The notes under the pieces: model-generated
The model's input: the letters and a program-made list of their open reading frames with translations, nothing else
Databases searched by the model: none
Told to the model about the DNA's origin: nothing
Translations under genes and position numbers: made by a program
Assembly (NCBI GenBank): GCA_963759175.1
Contig: CAVWXP010000010.1
Span: 1-64,000, forward strand
DNA length: 64,000 nucleotides
Direction: 5' to 3'
Source: SZUA-442 sp963759175
Lineage (GTDB): Bacteria > Actinomycetota > Acidimicrobiia > Spongiisociales > UBA5794
Part shown: in pieces, positions 24,481 through 33,956 of the stretch
Layout of the letters: every line of letters begins with the position of its first letter
Numbering within the stretch: the stretch's first letter is position 1

Positions 24481-25481
24481 GCGTCGACGGCGGACAACTG
24501 CTCGAGGAGTTCAGCCTTGGCCTCTGCGGGCAGGAACGATGCCACGATCGAGTTCCCGGCGAGTGCGACCAGGTCGGCTCGCGACAGATCCAGGCCCTTT
24601 GCGAGGGCGAGGTAGTTGTCGACCACGTAGCCGCCGAAGTAGGCGGGATCGTCCGAATTGACGGTCACCACCACACCGGCATCGAGTAGGCGCTTGATGT
24701 TGTGGGACTCGATGGCGTCGAACACCCGGAGCTTCACGTTCGACAACGGACACATCGTGAGCGGCACACGTTCGTCGACGAGCCGTTGCACGACGCCGGG
24801 GTCGTCCTCGGACCGCACGCCGTGGTCGATGCGCTCGACGCCGAGATGGTCGAGGGCACCGGTGATGTACTCGGACGGGCCCTCCTCCCCTGCGTGGGCA
24901 ACGACATGCAGACCGGCCGCACGCGCCCGGTCGTATACACCCTCGAACAGCTCTGGGGGGAAGCCGACCTCCGAGGAATCGAGGCCGACCCCGAGGAGGT
25001 CGCCGCGATAGGGCTCCGATTCCACCCAGGTGGCGAGGGCGTCACCGGGGGGCAGGTGTCGCAGGAAGCACATGATGAGACCGACGGACATGCCCCACCG
25101 GTGCGTCGCCTCATCGATCGCCCTCAGGAAACCCGGCATGAAGACCTCGAAACCGATCCCGCGTGCGGTGTGGGTCTGGGGATCGAAGAAGACCTCGGCC
25201 CTGCGCACCCCGTCGGCATTGGCACGCTCGAGGTACGCCAGCATCAGATCGTGGAAGTCATCCTCCGTCACGAGGACCGCCGCCCCCTGGTAGTAGATGT
25301 CGAGGAACGACTGGAGATCGGTGAACTCGTACGCGGCCCGAACCTCGTCCACCGACGCAAATGGCAGTGCGATCCCGTTCCGCTCCGCGAGGGCAACCAT
25401 CATCTCGGGTTCGAGCGTGCCCTCGATGTGGAGATGCAACTCGGCCTTCGGGAGCGCACGGATGAACGAGGCTGTGTCCAT
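24477..25481 (-). CDS. Adenine deaminase (adenosine/adenine deaminase family)
   Basis: The 334-aa protein has Zn motif HLHIEGTLEPE near residue 15, FFDPQTHTARG near 93, VGLDSSEVGFPP, VAHAGEEGP near 200, ERIDHGV, and NSDDPAYFGGY near 280. FFDPQTHT and the absence of longer adenosine-deaminase inserts match the adenine deaminase branch (Pseudomonas-type and yeast Aah1), so it likely makes hypoxanthine from adenine. ATG 25481 starts just before the first strand. It heads toward paaK in a two-gene overlapping operon and is divergent from the purine cluster (ssnA), which supports a purine role. Confidence 0.85.
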   Translation of the reverse strand: MDTASFIRALPKAELHLHIEGTLEPEMMVALAERNGIALPFASVDEVRAAYEFTDLQSFLDIYYQGAAVLVTEDDFHDLMLAYLERANADGVRRAEVFFDPQTHTARGIGFEVFMPGFLRAIDEATHRWGMSVGLIMCFLRHLPPGDALATWVESEPYRGDLLGVGLDSSEVGFPPELFEGVYDRARAAGLHVVAHAGEEGPSEYITGALDHLGVERIDHGVRSEDDPGVVQRLVDERVPLTMCPLSNVKLRVFDAIESHNIKRLLDAGVVVTVNSDDPAYFGGYVVDNYLALAKGLDLSRADLVALAGNSIVASFLPAEAKAELLEQLSAVDA

Positions 25482-25596
25482 CGGGCCATTCAACCAGAAG
25501 CGCGATCCGAACCGGATGCGCAACCGCACCCACGACAGGAACGGAACGCGCAGAGCGCGTACCATGGGTGCAACGACCCAGGGAGGCGATGTCCAA

Positions 25597-26619
25597 GTGA
25601 GTGCAGTGACCCCGGGACTCGTGTGTGCACACCACCACCTCTACTCGGAACTGGCCAGGGGCATGCCGCCACCACCCGCGGTGGCCACGAACTTCCAGGA
25701 GATCCTCGAACAGGTGTGGTGGCGCCTCGACGCAGCCCTCGACCTCGAGATGCTCCATTGGTCAGCGAAGCTCGGCGCCCTCGAAGCCCTCGAGTCCGGC
25801 ACCACCGCCATCATCGACCACAACGAGACCCCCAATGCCATCGAGGGCTCACTCACCGTCATCGCCGATGCCTGCGCCGAAGTCGGCGTGCGCGTCATCC
25901 CCGCATACGGGGTGACGGACCGCCATGGGGCCGACGGAGCACGTCGGGGTCTCGAGGAGAATCGACGGTTCCTCGCCGACGGGGGCATTGGTCTCGTCGG
26001 TGTCCACGCATCGTTCACATGCACCGATGACACGCTCGCTGCCGCTGCCGCCCTTGCCGAGGACTATGACGTCGGCGTCCACATCCACGTTGCCGAGGGC
26101 CCCGGCGACATCGACGCGCCGCGGCGCCTCGAAGGCCTCACGAACGATTCGTGGTTGCTGAGCCACTGCGTCCACCTGGCAGACGACCACGACCTACGCG
26201 GCACCGTGCTCCACAATCCTCGGTCGAACCTCAACAACGGCGTCGGCTACGCACGACCGTATCGCTTCTCGAATCCCGTCGCCCTCGGCACCGACGGGAT
26301 CGGCGCCAACATGATCGAGTCGTTCCGGCTCGCCTACGTGATGCACCGTTCCCAGGACGTGACCGTGGGTCCCGACCTCGCCTGGTCCTGGCTCGAGAAC
26401 GGATGGGACCTCGTACCCGGCGCACGCGACGACGTCGTGACGTGGTCGTACGACCCGATGGACCCGTGGCACATCGCATTCACGCCCGGTATCCGTCCCG
26501 TCCGGGTGGAGGTCGACGGTGAGACCGTGTACGCCGAGGGCAAACCGACGCGTGTGGATGCGGACGAGATCAGGGCGAAGGCCCGCGAGCAGGCCGTACG
26601 CCTGCATGCACGCCTCTAG
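25597..26619 (+). CDS. ssnA: SsnA-like amidohydrolase
   Basis: The product (340 aa from GTG 25597) opens VSAVTPGLVCAHHHLYSELARGMP, so the metal-binding HxH is only about 14 residues in. The short beta-strand domain that normally precedes it in SsnA is lacking. LESGTTAIIDH, VHASFTCTD, HIHVAEGPGD, LSHCVHL and LGTDGIGANM complete the amidohydrolase metal site. The start has GGGAGG about ten bases upstream. An ATG at 25564 adds 11 residues but does not restore the missing domain. SsnA is encoded next to ygfK in E. coli, as here. It is predicted to hydrolyse a purine-derived ring or amidine; the substrate is not established from sequence. Confidence 0.78.
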   Translation: MSAVTPGLVCAHHHLYSELARGMPPPPAVATNFQEILEQVWWRLDAALDLEMLHWSAKLGALEALESGTTAIIDHNETPNAIEGSLTVIADACAEVGVRVIPAYGVTDRHGADGARRGLEENRRFLADGGIGLVGVHASFTCTDDTLAAAAALAEDYDVGVHIHVAEGPGDIDAPRRLEGLTNDSWLLSHCVHLADDHDLRGTVLHNPRSNLNNGVGYARPYRFSNPVALGTDGIGANMIESFRLAYVMHRSQDVTVGPDLAWSWLENGWDLVPGARDDVVTWSYDPMDPWHIAFTPGIRPVRVEVDGETVYAEGKPTRVDADEIRAKAREQAVRLHARL

Positions 26620-26635
26620 GCGAAGGGAGACAGCC

Positions 26636-29600
26636 GTGTCGGACCGATTCCAACCCCTCTCGATGGAGCAGCTGACGCATTGGGTGTTCACCGAGCTCGA
26701 AGAGAAGGACTCGATCTTCGGTATTCCCCGCAAGGCGTTCTTCGTGCCGAACGATGCCCACCGATTCCGCCAGCCGAACTACGACATGATGCTCGACACG
26801 CCGTTCGGTGTCGCAGCCGGGCCACACACGCAGATGGCGCAGAACATCGTGGTGTCGTGGCTCGTGGGTGCGCGGTTCATCGAGCTCAAGACGATCCAGA
26901 CCCTCGATGAGCTCGACATCAACAAGCCATGCATCGATCTCGAGGATGAGGGATACAACGTCGAGTGGTCCCAGGAGCTGAAGGTCCACGAGTCCTTCGA
27001 CGAGTACCTGCGGGCCTGGGTGCTCATCCATGCCCTGCACCACGCGCTCGGCTTCCCCGGGGCGTCACCGGGCATGGTGTTCAACATGAGCGTCGGGTAC
27101 GACATGGCTGGGATCCTCGAACCGAATGTCCAGTGGTACCTCGATGTGATGCGCGATGCCTCGGGATACCTCGAGCCGTACATCGAGATCGTGGCCGATC
27201 GATACCCGGCGATTCGCGACATCGACATTCCCGCTGAGATGTCGAACACGATCACGCTGTCGACGATGCACGGCTGTCCGCCCGAGGAGATCGAGCAGAT
27301 CACGACGTACCTGATGAACGAGCGGGACTTGCACACGTCGGTGAAGTGCAATCCGACACTGCTCGGAGCTGGGACCGTTCGCTCGATCGTCAACGACGAG
27401 CTCGGCTTCAAGGACATCGTGATACCCGACGAGGCCTTCGGACACGACCTGAAGTGGGTGGACGCCGTCCCGATGTTCCACAACCTCAGGTCGATTGCCG
27501 ACGCGAAGGGCCTGACCTTCGGTGTGAAGCTCTCGAACACGCTGGAGGTGGAGAATCACCGAACGACCTTCCCCGACGACGAGATGATGTACATGTCCGG
27601 TCGGGCGTTGCACGCCGTGACCACCAACCTCGCCCTCCGCCTCGCCGAAGAGTTCGATGGTTCGATGCTGATGTCGTTCGCCGGTGGCGCGGATGCCTTC
27701 AACGTGTCGGACCTGTTGCGCTCGGGCATGACCACCATCACGGTGTGCTCCGACCTCCTCAAGACCGGTGGATACCTCAGGATGCCCCAGTACATCGAGG
27801 AACTGGAACGTCACCTCGATGCGGCACGGGCCACGAGCCTCCCGGACTTCATCGGCCGCACGGCCGTGGCGGAGGATTCGATGCGGGGGTTCGCCGCCTT
27901 GATGCGGTCCCTGACCGAGCACGACACCGATGCGCCGACCCTCACCACCACCGACGCGGCCGCTCTGGCCGAGCGAATCGGCGCACTCGGTGACGAGCCG
28001 GTCCCCGTCATCGTCGATCGCTGGGCAGTGGAACACGGGTACTCCGAACACGACGCGTCCACCCTCGCGGTGCTCGCGATGAGGGCGCTGACCATCGTCA
28101 ACCTTCGCTCCTACGCCGACACGGTGCGCTCCGAGTGGCGTTACCGCATGGACTCGTTCCGTACGCACGCCTCGAAGACGCCACGCGATCTGCATCTGTT
28201 CGATTGCATCGAGGCACCGTGCGTCGACGAATGCCCGGTGGACCAGGACGTACCGGCGTACATGCGCGCCGTGAGGGAGGGACGATTCGACGATGCCGTC
28301 GAGATCACCCGCGGGGACAACCCGGTCTCAGCGATCCTCGGGCGCGTCTGTGACCACCTGTGTGAGACCACCTGCATCCGGACGCACCTCGACCAACCCC
28401 TGGCGATCAGGGACATGAAGCGATTCATCATGTCGCACGAGACCTGGCCTCGAACCCCGGAGCGCGTCGCGCCGACGGGGAGGAAGGTCGCGATCATCGG
28501 CGCAGGACCCGCTGGCATCTCGGCTGCCCAGGAACTCGCCCTCGCAGGGATCGACGTCACCGTCTTCGAGGCTCATCCGTACGCCGGGGGCATGGTCGGT
28601 GGTGCAATCCCCGAGTACCGCTTGCCGCAGTTCGAGATCGACAAGGACATGGCGATCCTCGAGGAGCTCGACGTCGAGGTCCGCTACGGCCAGACAGCGG
28701 GTACGGACTTCACGATCGAGGACCTGCGTGACGATGGCTACGAGCGGGTGTTCATCGCCGTCGGAGCACAGCTCCCCAAGTTCCTCGGCTACCCAGGGGA
28801 GGACGCCGACGGCGTGCTCGACGCCCTGACCTTCCTGCGAAGCGTCCGCGAGCATCGACCCGTGCCGATCGGGGCTCGCGTCGGCGTGGTCGGAGCTGGC
28901 GACACCGCAATGGACTGCGCAAGGTCCGCTCTGCGCGTCGGCGCTGACGAAGTAACGATCATCTACCGCCGCTCGACCGACCAGATGCCAGCGGATCCCG
29001 AGGAGATCCATGGATGCATCGAGGAAGGCGTCCGCATCGCGGAGCACGCCAATCCGGCAGCCCTTCACGTCGAGGAAGGTGAGCTACGGGGCCTGATCGC
29101 CACCCGGACCGAGTACCAGGGCGATCGTGACTCATCCGGTCGCAAGATCCCCCACGACATTCCCGATTCCGAGTTCGAGATACCGCTCGACACCCTGATC
29201 CTCGCGATCAGCCAGCACTCGATGCTCGACTTCTTCGGGACCGACATCCCTGCGCTCACGTCACGGGGCTACATCGAGGTGGACCCGACGACCCTGGAAT
29301 CCTCGATCCCCGGTGTGCATGCAGGTGGCGACGTCGCAGCCGATGGTCCCTCATCGATCGTCAAGGCGGCCGCCGACGGCAAAGCGGCTGCGGCAGCCAT
29401 CATCACGGCGATGGGCGGCACGGTGCCAACCAACGGTCGGCCCGTCGTTGCCAGCGACGACACCGCCGCTCTCGTCATGAGGAGGGCGAGGCGCGAGTAT
29501 CGGGTACCCACGAGGTTCACACCCCTGTCGGTACGCAACGACTTCTCCGAGACGGCGCTCGTGTACACGGCGGAGGAGGCTCAGCAGGAAGCGAGCCGGT

Positions 29601-30208
29601 GCGTCGACTGTGACACCATCTGCAGCCTGTGCGTCGGCGTGTGCCCGAACATCGCCCTGATGACCTACCGCAGCGAGGCGGTGTCCGCGGACCTCCCGAC
29701 CTTCGCATCGAACGGAGGCGTGCTCACCCGTACGGGTACCGAGCATTTCGGCGTCGACCAGCCGTACCAGATCGCCGTGCTGACCGACTTGTGCAACGAA
29801 TGCGGCAACTGCGTGACGGCCTGTCCGACATCGGGTACGCCCTACATCGACAAGCCACGCCTGTATCTCGATGACAGCGAGTTCCTCGCCGAGGAGGCCA
29901 ATGCGTTCATGGTGCGAAGTGACGCCGACTCGGTGACGGTCCTCGGCCGCTTCGGCGGCAGCACCCATCGCTTGTCGATCAACGGCTCGGTCGGGTACGA
30001 GGGTCCGGCGCTCCGCGCCACCTTCGACGAGGACCTCGGGTTCGTGTCGGCAGATGCCACACAGGGCGGGCACGACGGCGATGTCTCACTGCTTCCGGCG
30101 GCGATCATGTACACGCTGTGGAAGGGGCTCAACGACTCGATGCCGGAGCTCCCGACAGCCACCGACGCCGGCACGAGGATCCAGGCCCCGGAGTTGGCGA
30201 ACCCGTGA
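26636..30208 (+). CDS. ygfK: YgfK-like iron-sulfur flavoprotein oxidoreductase
   Basis: The 1190-aa protein has an N-terminal DHODH-like barrel (GVAAGPHTQMAQN, FIELKTIQT, STMHGCPPEEIEQI). A glutamate-synthase-small-subunit-like module follows with cysteines in CIEAPCVDECPVD and CDHLCETTC, FAD motif GAGPAGISAAQEL and NADPH motif GAGDTAMDCARSA. Two [4Fe-4S] motifs end the protein, CDTICSLCVGVCP and LCNECGNCVTACP. YgfK is often labelled selenate reductase, but its co-occurrence with purine genes favours reductive dearomatisation of a hydroxypurine. GTG 26636 has GAAGGGAGA upstream. The C-terminal about 100 residues extend beyond what I recall for E. coli. Confidence 0.88.
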   Translation: MSDRFQPLSMEQLTHWVFTELEEKDSIFGIPRKAFFVPNDAHRFRQPNYDMMLDTPFGVAAGPHTQMAQNIVVSWLVGARFIELKTIQTLDELDINKPCIDLEDEGYNVEWSQELKVHESFDEYLRAWVLIHALHHALGFPGASPGMVFNMSVGYDMAGILEPNVQWYLDVMRDASGYLEPYIEIVADRYPAIRDIDIPAEMSNTITLSTMHGCPPEEIEQITTYLMNERDLHTSVKCNPTLLGAGTVRSIVNDELGFKDIVIPDEAFGHDLKWVDAVPMFHNLRSIADAKGLTFGVKLSNTLEVENHRTTFPDDEMMYMSGRALHAVTTNLALRLAEEFDGSMLMSFAGGADAFNVSDLLRSGMTTITVCSDLLKTGGYLRMPQYIEELERHLDAARATSLPDFIGRTAVAEDSMRGFAALMRSLTEHDTDAPTLTTTDAAALAERIGALGDEPVPVIVDRWAVEHGYSEHDASTLAVLAMRALTIVNLRSYADTVRSEWRYRMDSFRTHASKTPRDLHLFDCIEAPCVDECPVDQDVPAYMRAVREGRFDDAVEITRGDNPVSAILGRVCDHLCETTCIRTHLDQPLAIRDMKRFIMSHETWPRTPERVAPTGRKVAIIGAGPAGISAAQELALAGIDVTVFEAHPYAGGMVGGAIPEYRLPQFEIDKDMAILEELDVEVRYGQTAGTDFTIEDLRDDGYERVFIAVGAQLPKFLGYPGEDADGVLDALTFLRSVREHRPVPIGARVGVVGAGDTAMDCARSALRVGADEVTIIYRRSTDQMPADPEEIHGCIEEGVRIAEHANPAALHVEEGELRGLIATRTEYQGDRDSSGRKIPHDIPDSEFEIPLDTLILAISQHSMLDFFGTDIPALTSRGYIEVDPTTLESSIPGVHAGGDVAADGPSSIVKAAADGKAAAAAIITAMGGTVPTNGRPVVASDDTAALVMRRARREYRVPTRFTPLSVRNDFSETALVYTAEEAQQEASRCVDCDTICSLCVGVCPNIALMTYRSEAVSADLPTFASNGGVLTRTGTEHFGVDQPYQIAVLTDLCNECGNCVTACPTSGTPYIDKPRLYLDDSEFLAEEANAFMVRSDADSVTVLGRFGGSTHRLSINGSVGYEGPALRATFDEDLGFVSADATQGGHDGDVSLLPAAIMYTLWKGLNDSMPELPTATDAGTRIQAPELANP

Positions 30209-30251
30209 CCCACGTCGCACGACGCACCCGATTCGGTCACGGAGGGAGCCC

Positions 30252-31652
30252 ATGAGAACACTCGTCGCCAACGGAACGGTGGTCACGGCGGCTGCGGCCA
30301 GCGATGCCGACGTCCTCATCGACGGCGAGCACATCACCGGCGTCGTCGCTCCGGGTACGGTCGATCGGGAGGGATTCGATCGTGTGATCGACGCCTCCGG
30401 GCGGTATGTGATCCCCGGCGGCGTGGACATGCACACCCACATGGAACTCCCGGTGTCCGGCACCGTCTCGTCCGACACCTACACGACCGGCACCATCGCC
30501 GCGGCAATGGGCGGGACGACGACCATCGTCGACTACGCGGGCCAGACGAGGGGCTCGACCCTCCGGGAGGGCCTGGCCACGTGGAAACGCAGGGCCGAGG
30601 GCAAGGCGGCCATCGACTACGGGTTCCACATGATGGTGACCGACGTCCACGCGGGCACCCTCGACGAGTTCGCCGAGATGATGCACGAGGGCGTCACGAC
30701 CTTCAAGCTGTTCACGGCCTACCCGGGAGTCAACCTGTCGGACGACCGCCAGATCCTCGAAGCCATGCAGGCGGCAGCATCGGTCGGTGCCACGATCATG
30801 ATGCATGCCGAGAACGGCATTGCGATCGATGCACTACGCGACCAGGCCGTGGAACGGGGCGACACCGACCCCATCAACCACCTGCTCACTCGGCCCGCAG
30901 CGATGGAGGCCGAAGCGGTGCACCGGGTGGCAGCCCTGGCGGAGATCGCCCGATGCCCCCTCGTGATCGTCCACATCTCCTCCCAGGACGCGTTCGCCGA
31001 GGCGGTCGCTGCGAGGGATCGAGGGCTACCGGTGTTCACCGAGACGTGCCCCCAGTATCTCTGGCTCGCCGTCGAGGACGTCCCCGGTGGATTCGAGGGC
31101 GCCAAGTTCGTGTGCTCACCTCCCCTTCGGCACCGCTCGGAGGGCCACCAGGCTGCGCTGTGGGCCGGGATCGCATCGGGCCGGATGGACGTGGTCGCAA
31201 CCGATCACTGCCCGTTCACGTGGGAGCAGAAGGAGGCCGGGCGCGGGGACTTCCGACGGATCCCCAACGGCCTCGGCGTCGTCGAGCACCGGATGGACCT
31301 CGTCTACCAGGGCGTCGTGGAGGGGTGGATACCCCTGACGCGGTGGGTCGAGGTGACCTCCGAGACACCGGCGAAGCTCTCCGGGCTGTACCCGCGCAAG
31401 GGAACGATCGCCCCGGGCTCCGATGCCGACATCGTCATCTACGACCCGACGTCATCACATACGATCTCGGTCGACACCCACCACATGCACCTCGACTATT
31501 CGGTCTTCGAAGGCGTCCAGATCGGCGGGGCGATCGACACCGTCCTCCTCCGCGGGGCCGTCATCGTCGAAGCGGGAGCGTTCGTCGGCGGCGTCGGCGA
31601 CGGCCGCTATCTCGCCAGGGGCACCAATGCCCTGGTGCCCGAGGCGCCGTAG
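30252..31652 (+). CDS. hyuA: Dihydropyrimidinase/hydantoinase-family amidohydrolase
   Basis: The 466-aa enzyme has the binuclear metal site of cyclic amidases: DMHTHMEL (HxH) near residue 60, carbamylated-Lys region TTFKLFTAYPG near 153, MMHAENG near 186, VIVHISS near 240 and VATDHCPF near 318. It hydrolyses cyclic amide rings (hydantoin or dihydropyrimidine); E. coli HyuA sits in the homologous yge-ygf region. A strong GGAGGGAG precedes ATG 30252. It follows ygfK by 43 bp in the same operon and ends 4 bp from the convergent yqeC. Confidence 0.9.
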   Translation: MRTLVANGTVVTAAAASDADVLIDGEHITGVVAPGTVDREGFDRVIDASGRYVIPGGVDMHTHMELPVSGTVSSDTYTTGTIAAAMGGTTTIVDYAGQTRGSTLREGLATWKRRAEGKAAIDYGFHMMVTDVHAGTLDEFAEMMHEGVTTFKLFTAYPGVNLSDDRQILEAMQAAASVGATIMMHAENGIAIDALRDQAVERGDTDPINHLLTRPAAMEAEAVHRVAALAEIARCPLVIVHISSQDAFAEAVAARDRGLPVFTETCPQYLWLAVEDVPGGFEGAKFVCSPPLRHRSEGHQAALWAGIASGRMDVVATDHCPFTWEQKEAGRGDFRRIPNGLGVVEHRMDLVYQGVVEGWIPLTRWVEVTSETPAKLSGLYPRKGTIAPGSDADIVIYDPTSSHTISVDTHHMHLDYSVFEGVQIGGAIDTVLLRGAVIVEAGAFVGGVGDGRYLARGTNALVPEAP

Positions 31653-31656
31653 ATCG

Positions 31657-32365
31657 TCACCACGGAACGACCACGACGCGCTCGACCCGCGGGTGGGCCT
31701 CGAGCGCGTCACGAACCGCATCGGCCGCCATCGCATCCTCCTCGGTGGGAGCGACCAGCGCCATCAACCACCCTCGTCGTGTCCGCCACTCGAGACAGCC
31801 CTCCGTCGGCGTGGGTCAGGACGCCGACCATGTAATGCGGGGTCAGCTCCGCTGAAGGCGCTGCGCCGACGATCCGAGCGACGCGCTCGGGTCGGTGGGC
31901 AACCTCGTCGATCGGTCTTCCGAGCGCAGCCAACGAGGCGACCACGATCACCGTCGTCGAACCGGCAGGCACCACCGGCTCGTGGGGAGCGGGGGCCTTG
32001 ATCAGACGTGAGCGGGCACCGTCGGCTTCGACCACCACGGCATCGACGCCTGGCGATGCGTGCACTGCCGTCACGACCTCTGGTGCGAGGCCCGTCACCT
32101 TCTCCATATCCCGTGCCGCAGCGACGAAGAGCGATGTGCCCGGTTCGACGGCATCGATGATCGTGCGAGGATCGGACGAGAACACCGATGGTTCCGTGGC
32201 CTGATCGGCACCCATCTTCGTGGTGGTGGTGACGACGACCGCTGCACCCGATGCAGCCCACTCGCGTCCGATGCGAGCAAGGATCGTCGACTTCCCGCCT
32301 GCACCCACGATGGCGACGAGTTCCCGACTCCCGAGGCCGAGCCGGTCGACCAGGCGAGGACTCAT
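31657..32365 (-). pseudogene. yqeC: YqeC-like molybdenum-hydroxylase accessory protein, C-terminus out of frame
   Basis: The N-terminal part has the P-loop-like VAIVGAGGKSTILARI, VTTTTKMG, VVEADGARSRLIKAP and HRPERVARIVG, typical of YqeC. The open frame then leaves the family pattern after LTHADGG and stops at 31709. In another frame the expected ending MALVAPTEEDAM...VERVVVVPW continues to a stop at 31657, just 4 bp from hyuA. A frameshift between about 31765 and 31815 therefore breaks the gene, or is a sequencing indel. Start ATG 32365 overlaps the upstream stop (ATGA). The family is linked to selenium-dependent Mo hydroxylases. Confidence 0.75.
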
Positions 32366-33168
32366 GGCTCCACGCCACCGAGCCATACCAGGATCGCCTC
32401 GAGCACACCGGCAGCCACCGCGAGCGACTTGTCCGAGATGTGGTCGATGGCCCCTTCGAGGGCCCGGGGATCGATGTCGCCGATCTTGTCGCCGCCAGCG
32501 ACGGGTCCGGGGGCGATCAGGCCCCGGACCGTCCCCGTGAGAGTGGCGATGACCGGGACCGATCCCACATGGCCGATCGTGTCGCCTTCCGTGACGGCAT
32601 CGCCGAACCCGACCTGCCAGCGAACGTCACCGGCGCCCGTGGACCGCAGCACCCGACGAGCCGTGACCCCACCCAACTCTCCGGGGACGCCGGTGTTCGG
32701 GTGGGCGACCCCGTCCCAGATCACGGATCCGAGACGATGACCTCGCATGGTCTCGACGACCGCGTGGCAGTCGGTGCCCGCCACGAAGCCGGGACCGAGC
32801 GCAACGACGAAGGGGGCCTGCTCGATCGACGTGTCGAGGACCTCCTTGGCGAGTCGGGCATCGACGACCACCGACGCGGGTGTCGGGAAGGTCGGGAGCG
32901 TTTCCGCTGCGAGCACCGCTACCTCGCCAGCCGTCGCGGTAGCGACGGCGTCGGCTGGCTCATCGACCCTACGTGCGCTGATCCCATCGACCTCGATGTG
33001 CCCTTCGAGCAACGCCGTGGCGAACGCGACCGTCCTGCGAACGGCACGAGGACGCGCGAGGTCGAGGGCGACGACGGGGAACCCGACTCGTGCGAGACGC
33101 CACGCTACGCCCGTTCCGAGGTCGCCCGCACCCCGTACGACGACGAGGCGATCGTCGAACAACCCCAT
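32362..33168 (-). CDS. Selenium-dependent Mo-hydroxylase system protein (EF2563 family; C-terminal half of YqeB)
   Basis: The 268-aa protein begins FDDRLVVVRGAGDLGTGVAWRLARVGFPV, a Rossmann-like motif, and contains GPGFVAGTDCHAVVET and GHRLGSVIW, typical of the EF2563 family found with labile-selenium molybdenum hydroxylases. As I recall, E. coli YqeB (about 540 aa) fuses an XdhC domain to this domain. Here the two are separate genes overlapping by one base (TGATG). Start ATG 33168 is preferred to TTG 33171. It probably handles the sulfur/selenium ligand or stability of the XdhD cofactor. Confidence 0.75.
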   Translation of the reverse strand: MGLFDDRLVVVRGAGDLGTGVAWRLARVGFPVVALDLARPRAVRRTVAFATALLEGHIEVDGISARRVDEPADAVATATAGEVAVLAAETLPTFPTPASVVVDARLAKEVLDTSIEQAPFVVALGPGFVAGTDCHAVVETMRGHRLGSVIWDGVAHPNTGVPGELGGVTARRVLRSTGAGDVRWQVGFGDAVTEGDTIGHVGSVPVIATLTGTVRGLIAPGPVAGGDKIGDIDPRALEGAIDHISDKSLAVAAGVLEAILVWLGGVEP

Positions 33169-33956
33169 CAATCGGTCCGCGCGTTGAAGGCGATCACTTC
33201 GGAGAGGATCGAAACGGCGATCTCCTCGACGCTCTCGGCCCCGATGTCGATGCCGATGGGATTCTGGATCCGCGAGAGGGCTTCTTCTGGCATGCCGTCC
33301 GAACGCAGGGCGTCAGTGGTGACCTCCCATCGCCGCTTGCTCCCCATGACACCGATGTACGGCGCTGGTGTTGCAACCAACAGCGGCGTGATGGCCGCGT
33401 CGAGCTCGTGGCTGCGCGTCACCACGACGATCGAGGTCTGGTGCGTCACGGGATGGGCATCGAGCGCGTCCGGGACCGCACCGGCGAACCGGATGTCGGC
33501 GTTCGGCATGGCGTCCTCGGACACGAGCTCGGACCGATCATCGACCACGATGGTCCGGTACCCGAGCCAGTGGGCGAGATCGACCACGGCTCGACCGACG
33601 TGGCCGGCTCCGATGACGTACACGGTGTGAGGGGTCATGTATGGCTCCAGGTAGACCGTCATGATGCCACCGCAGACGCCGGGATCGCCGCCTTCGGGAT
33701 CCTGGAGGACGTAGCGGTGGGTGGAGGAGCGTCCCAGGCGCAGAGCCTCGAGCGCATCGGTTCGCACGGCGATCTCCACCTTGCCTCCTCCGACCGTCCC
33801 GAGCATCGAACCGTCGGCACGCACCACCATCTTGGTCCCCGCATGTCGTGGCACCGAGCCGTCCGTCGCCACAATGGTCGCCAGAGCCACGGGATCGCCG
33901 CCATCGACCGCATCCATGAGTTCCGCGAGGATCTGGTGTTCGCCGATGGCCGCCAT
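33168..33956 (-). CDS. xdhC: XdhC/CoxI family molybdenum cofactor maturation protein
   Basis: The 262-aa protein has the XdhC N-terminal pattern (VALATIVATDGSVPRHAGTKM, GTVGGGKVE) and a C-terminal Rossmann domain (VYVIGAGHVGRAVVDLA near 115; VVTRSHELDAA; YIGVMGSKRR). XdhC binds molybdenum cofactor and helps sulfurate it before insertion into xanthine dehydrogenase. Its start ATG overlaps the xdhD stop by one base, and its stop overlaps the next gene, so the leftward operon is tightly coupled. Confidence 0.88.
   Translation of the reverse strand: MAAIGEHQILAELMDAVDGGDPVALATIVATDGSVPRHAGTKMVVRADGSMLGTVGGGKVEIAVRTDALEALRLGRSSTHRYVLQDPEGGDPGVCGGIMTVYLEPYMTPHTVYVIGAGHVGRAVVDLAHWLGYRTIVVDDRSELVSEDAMPNADIRFAGAVPDALDAHPVTHQTSIVVVTRSHELDAAITPLLVATPAPYIGVMGSKRRWEVTTDALRSDGMPEEALSRIQNPIGIDIGAESVEEIAVSILSEVIAFNARTD

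Noticed and set aside
26636..30208. Naming YgfK a selenate reductase
   Set aside because: That label is historical. The neighbours (XdhD, SsnA, HyuA, deaminases, carbamate kinase) point to purine chemistry.
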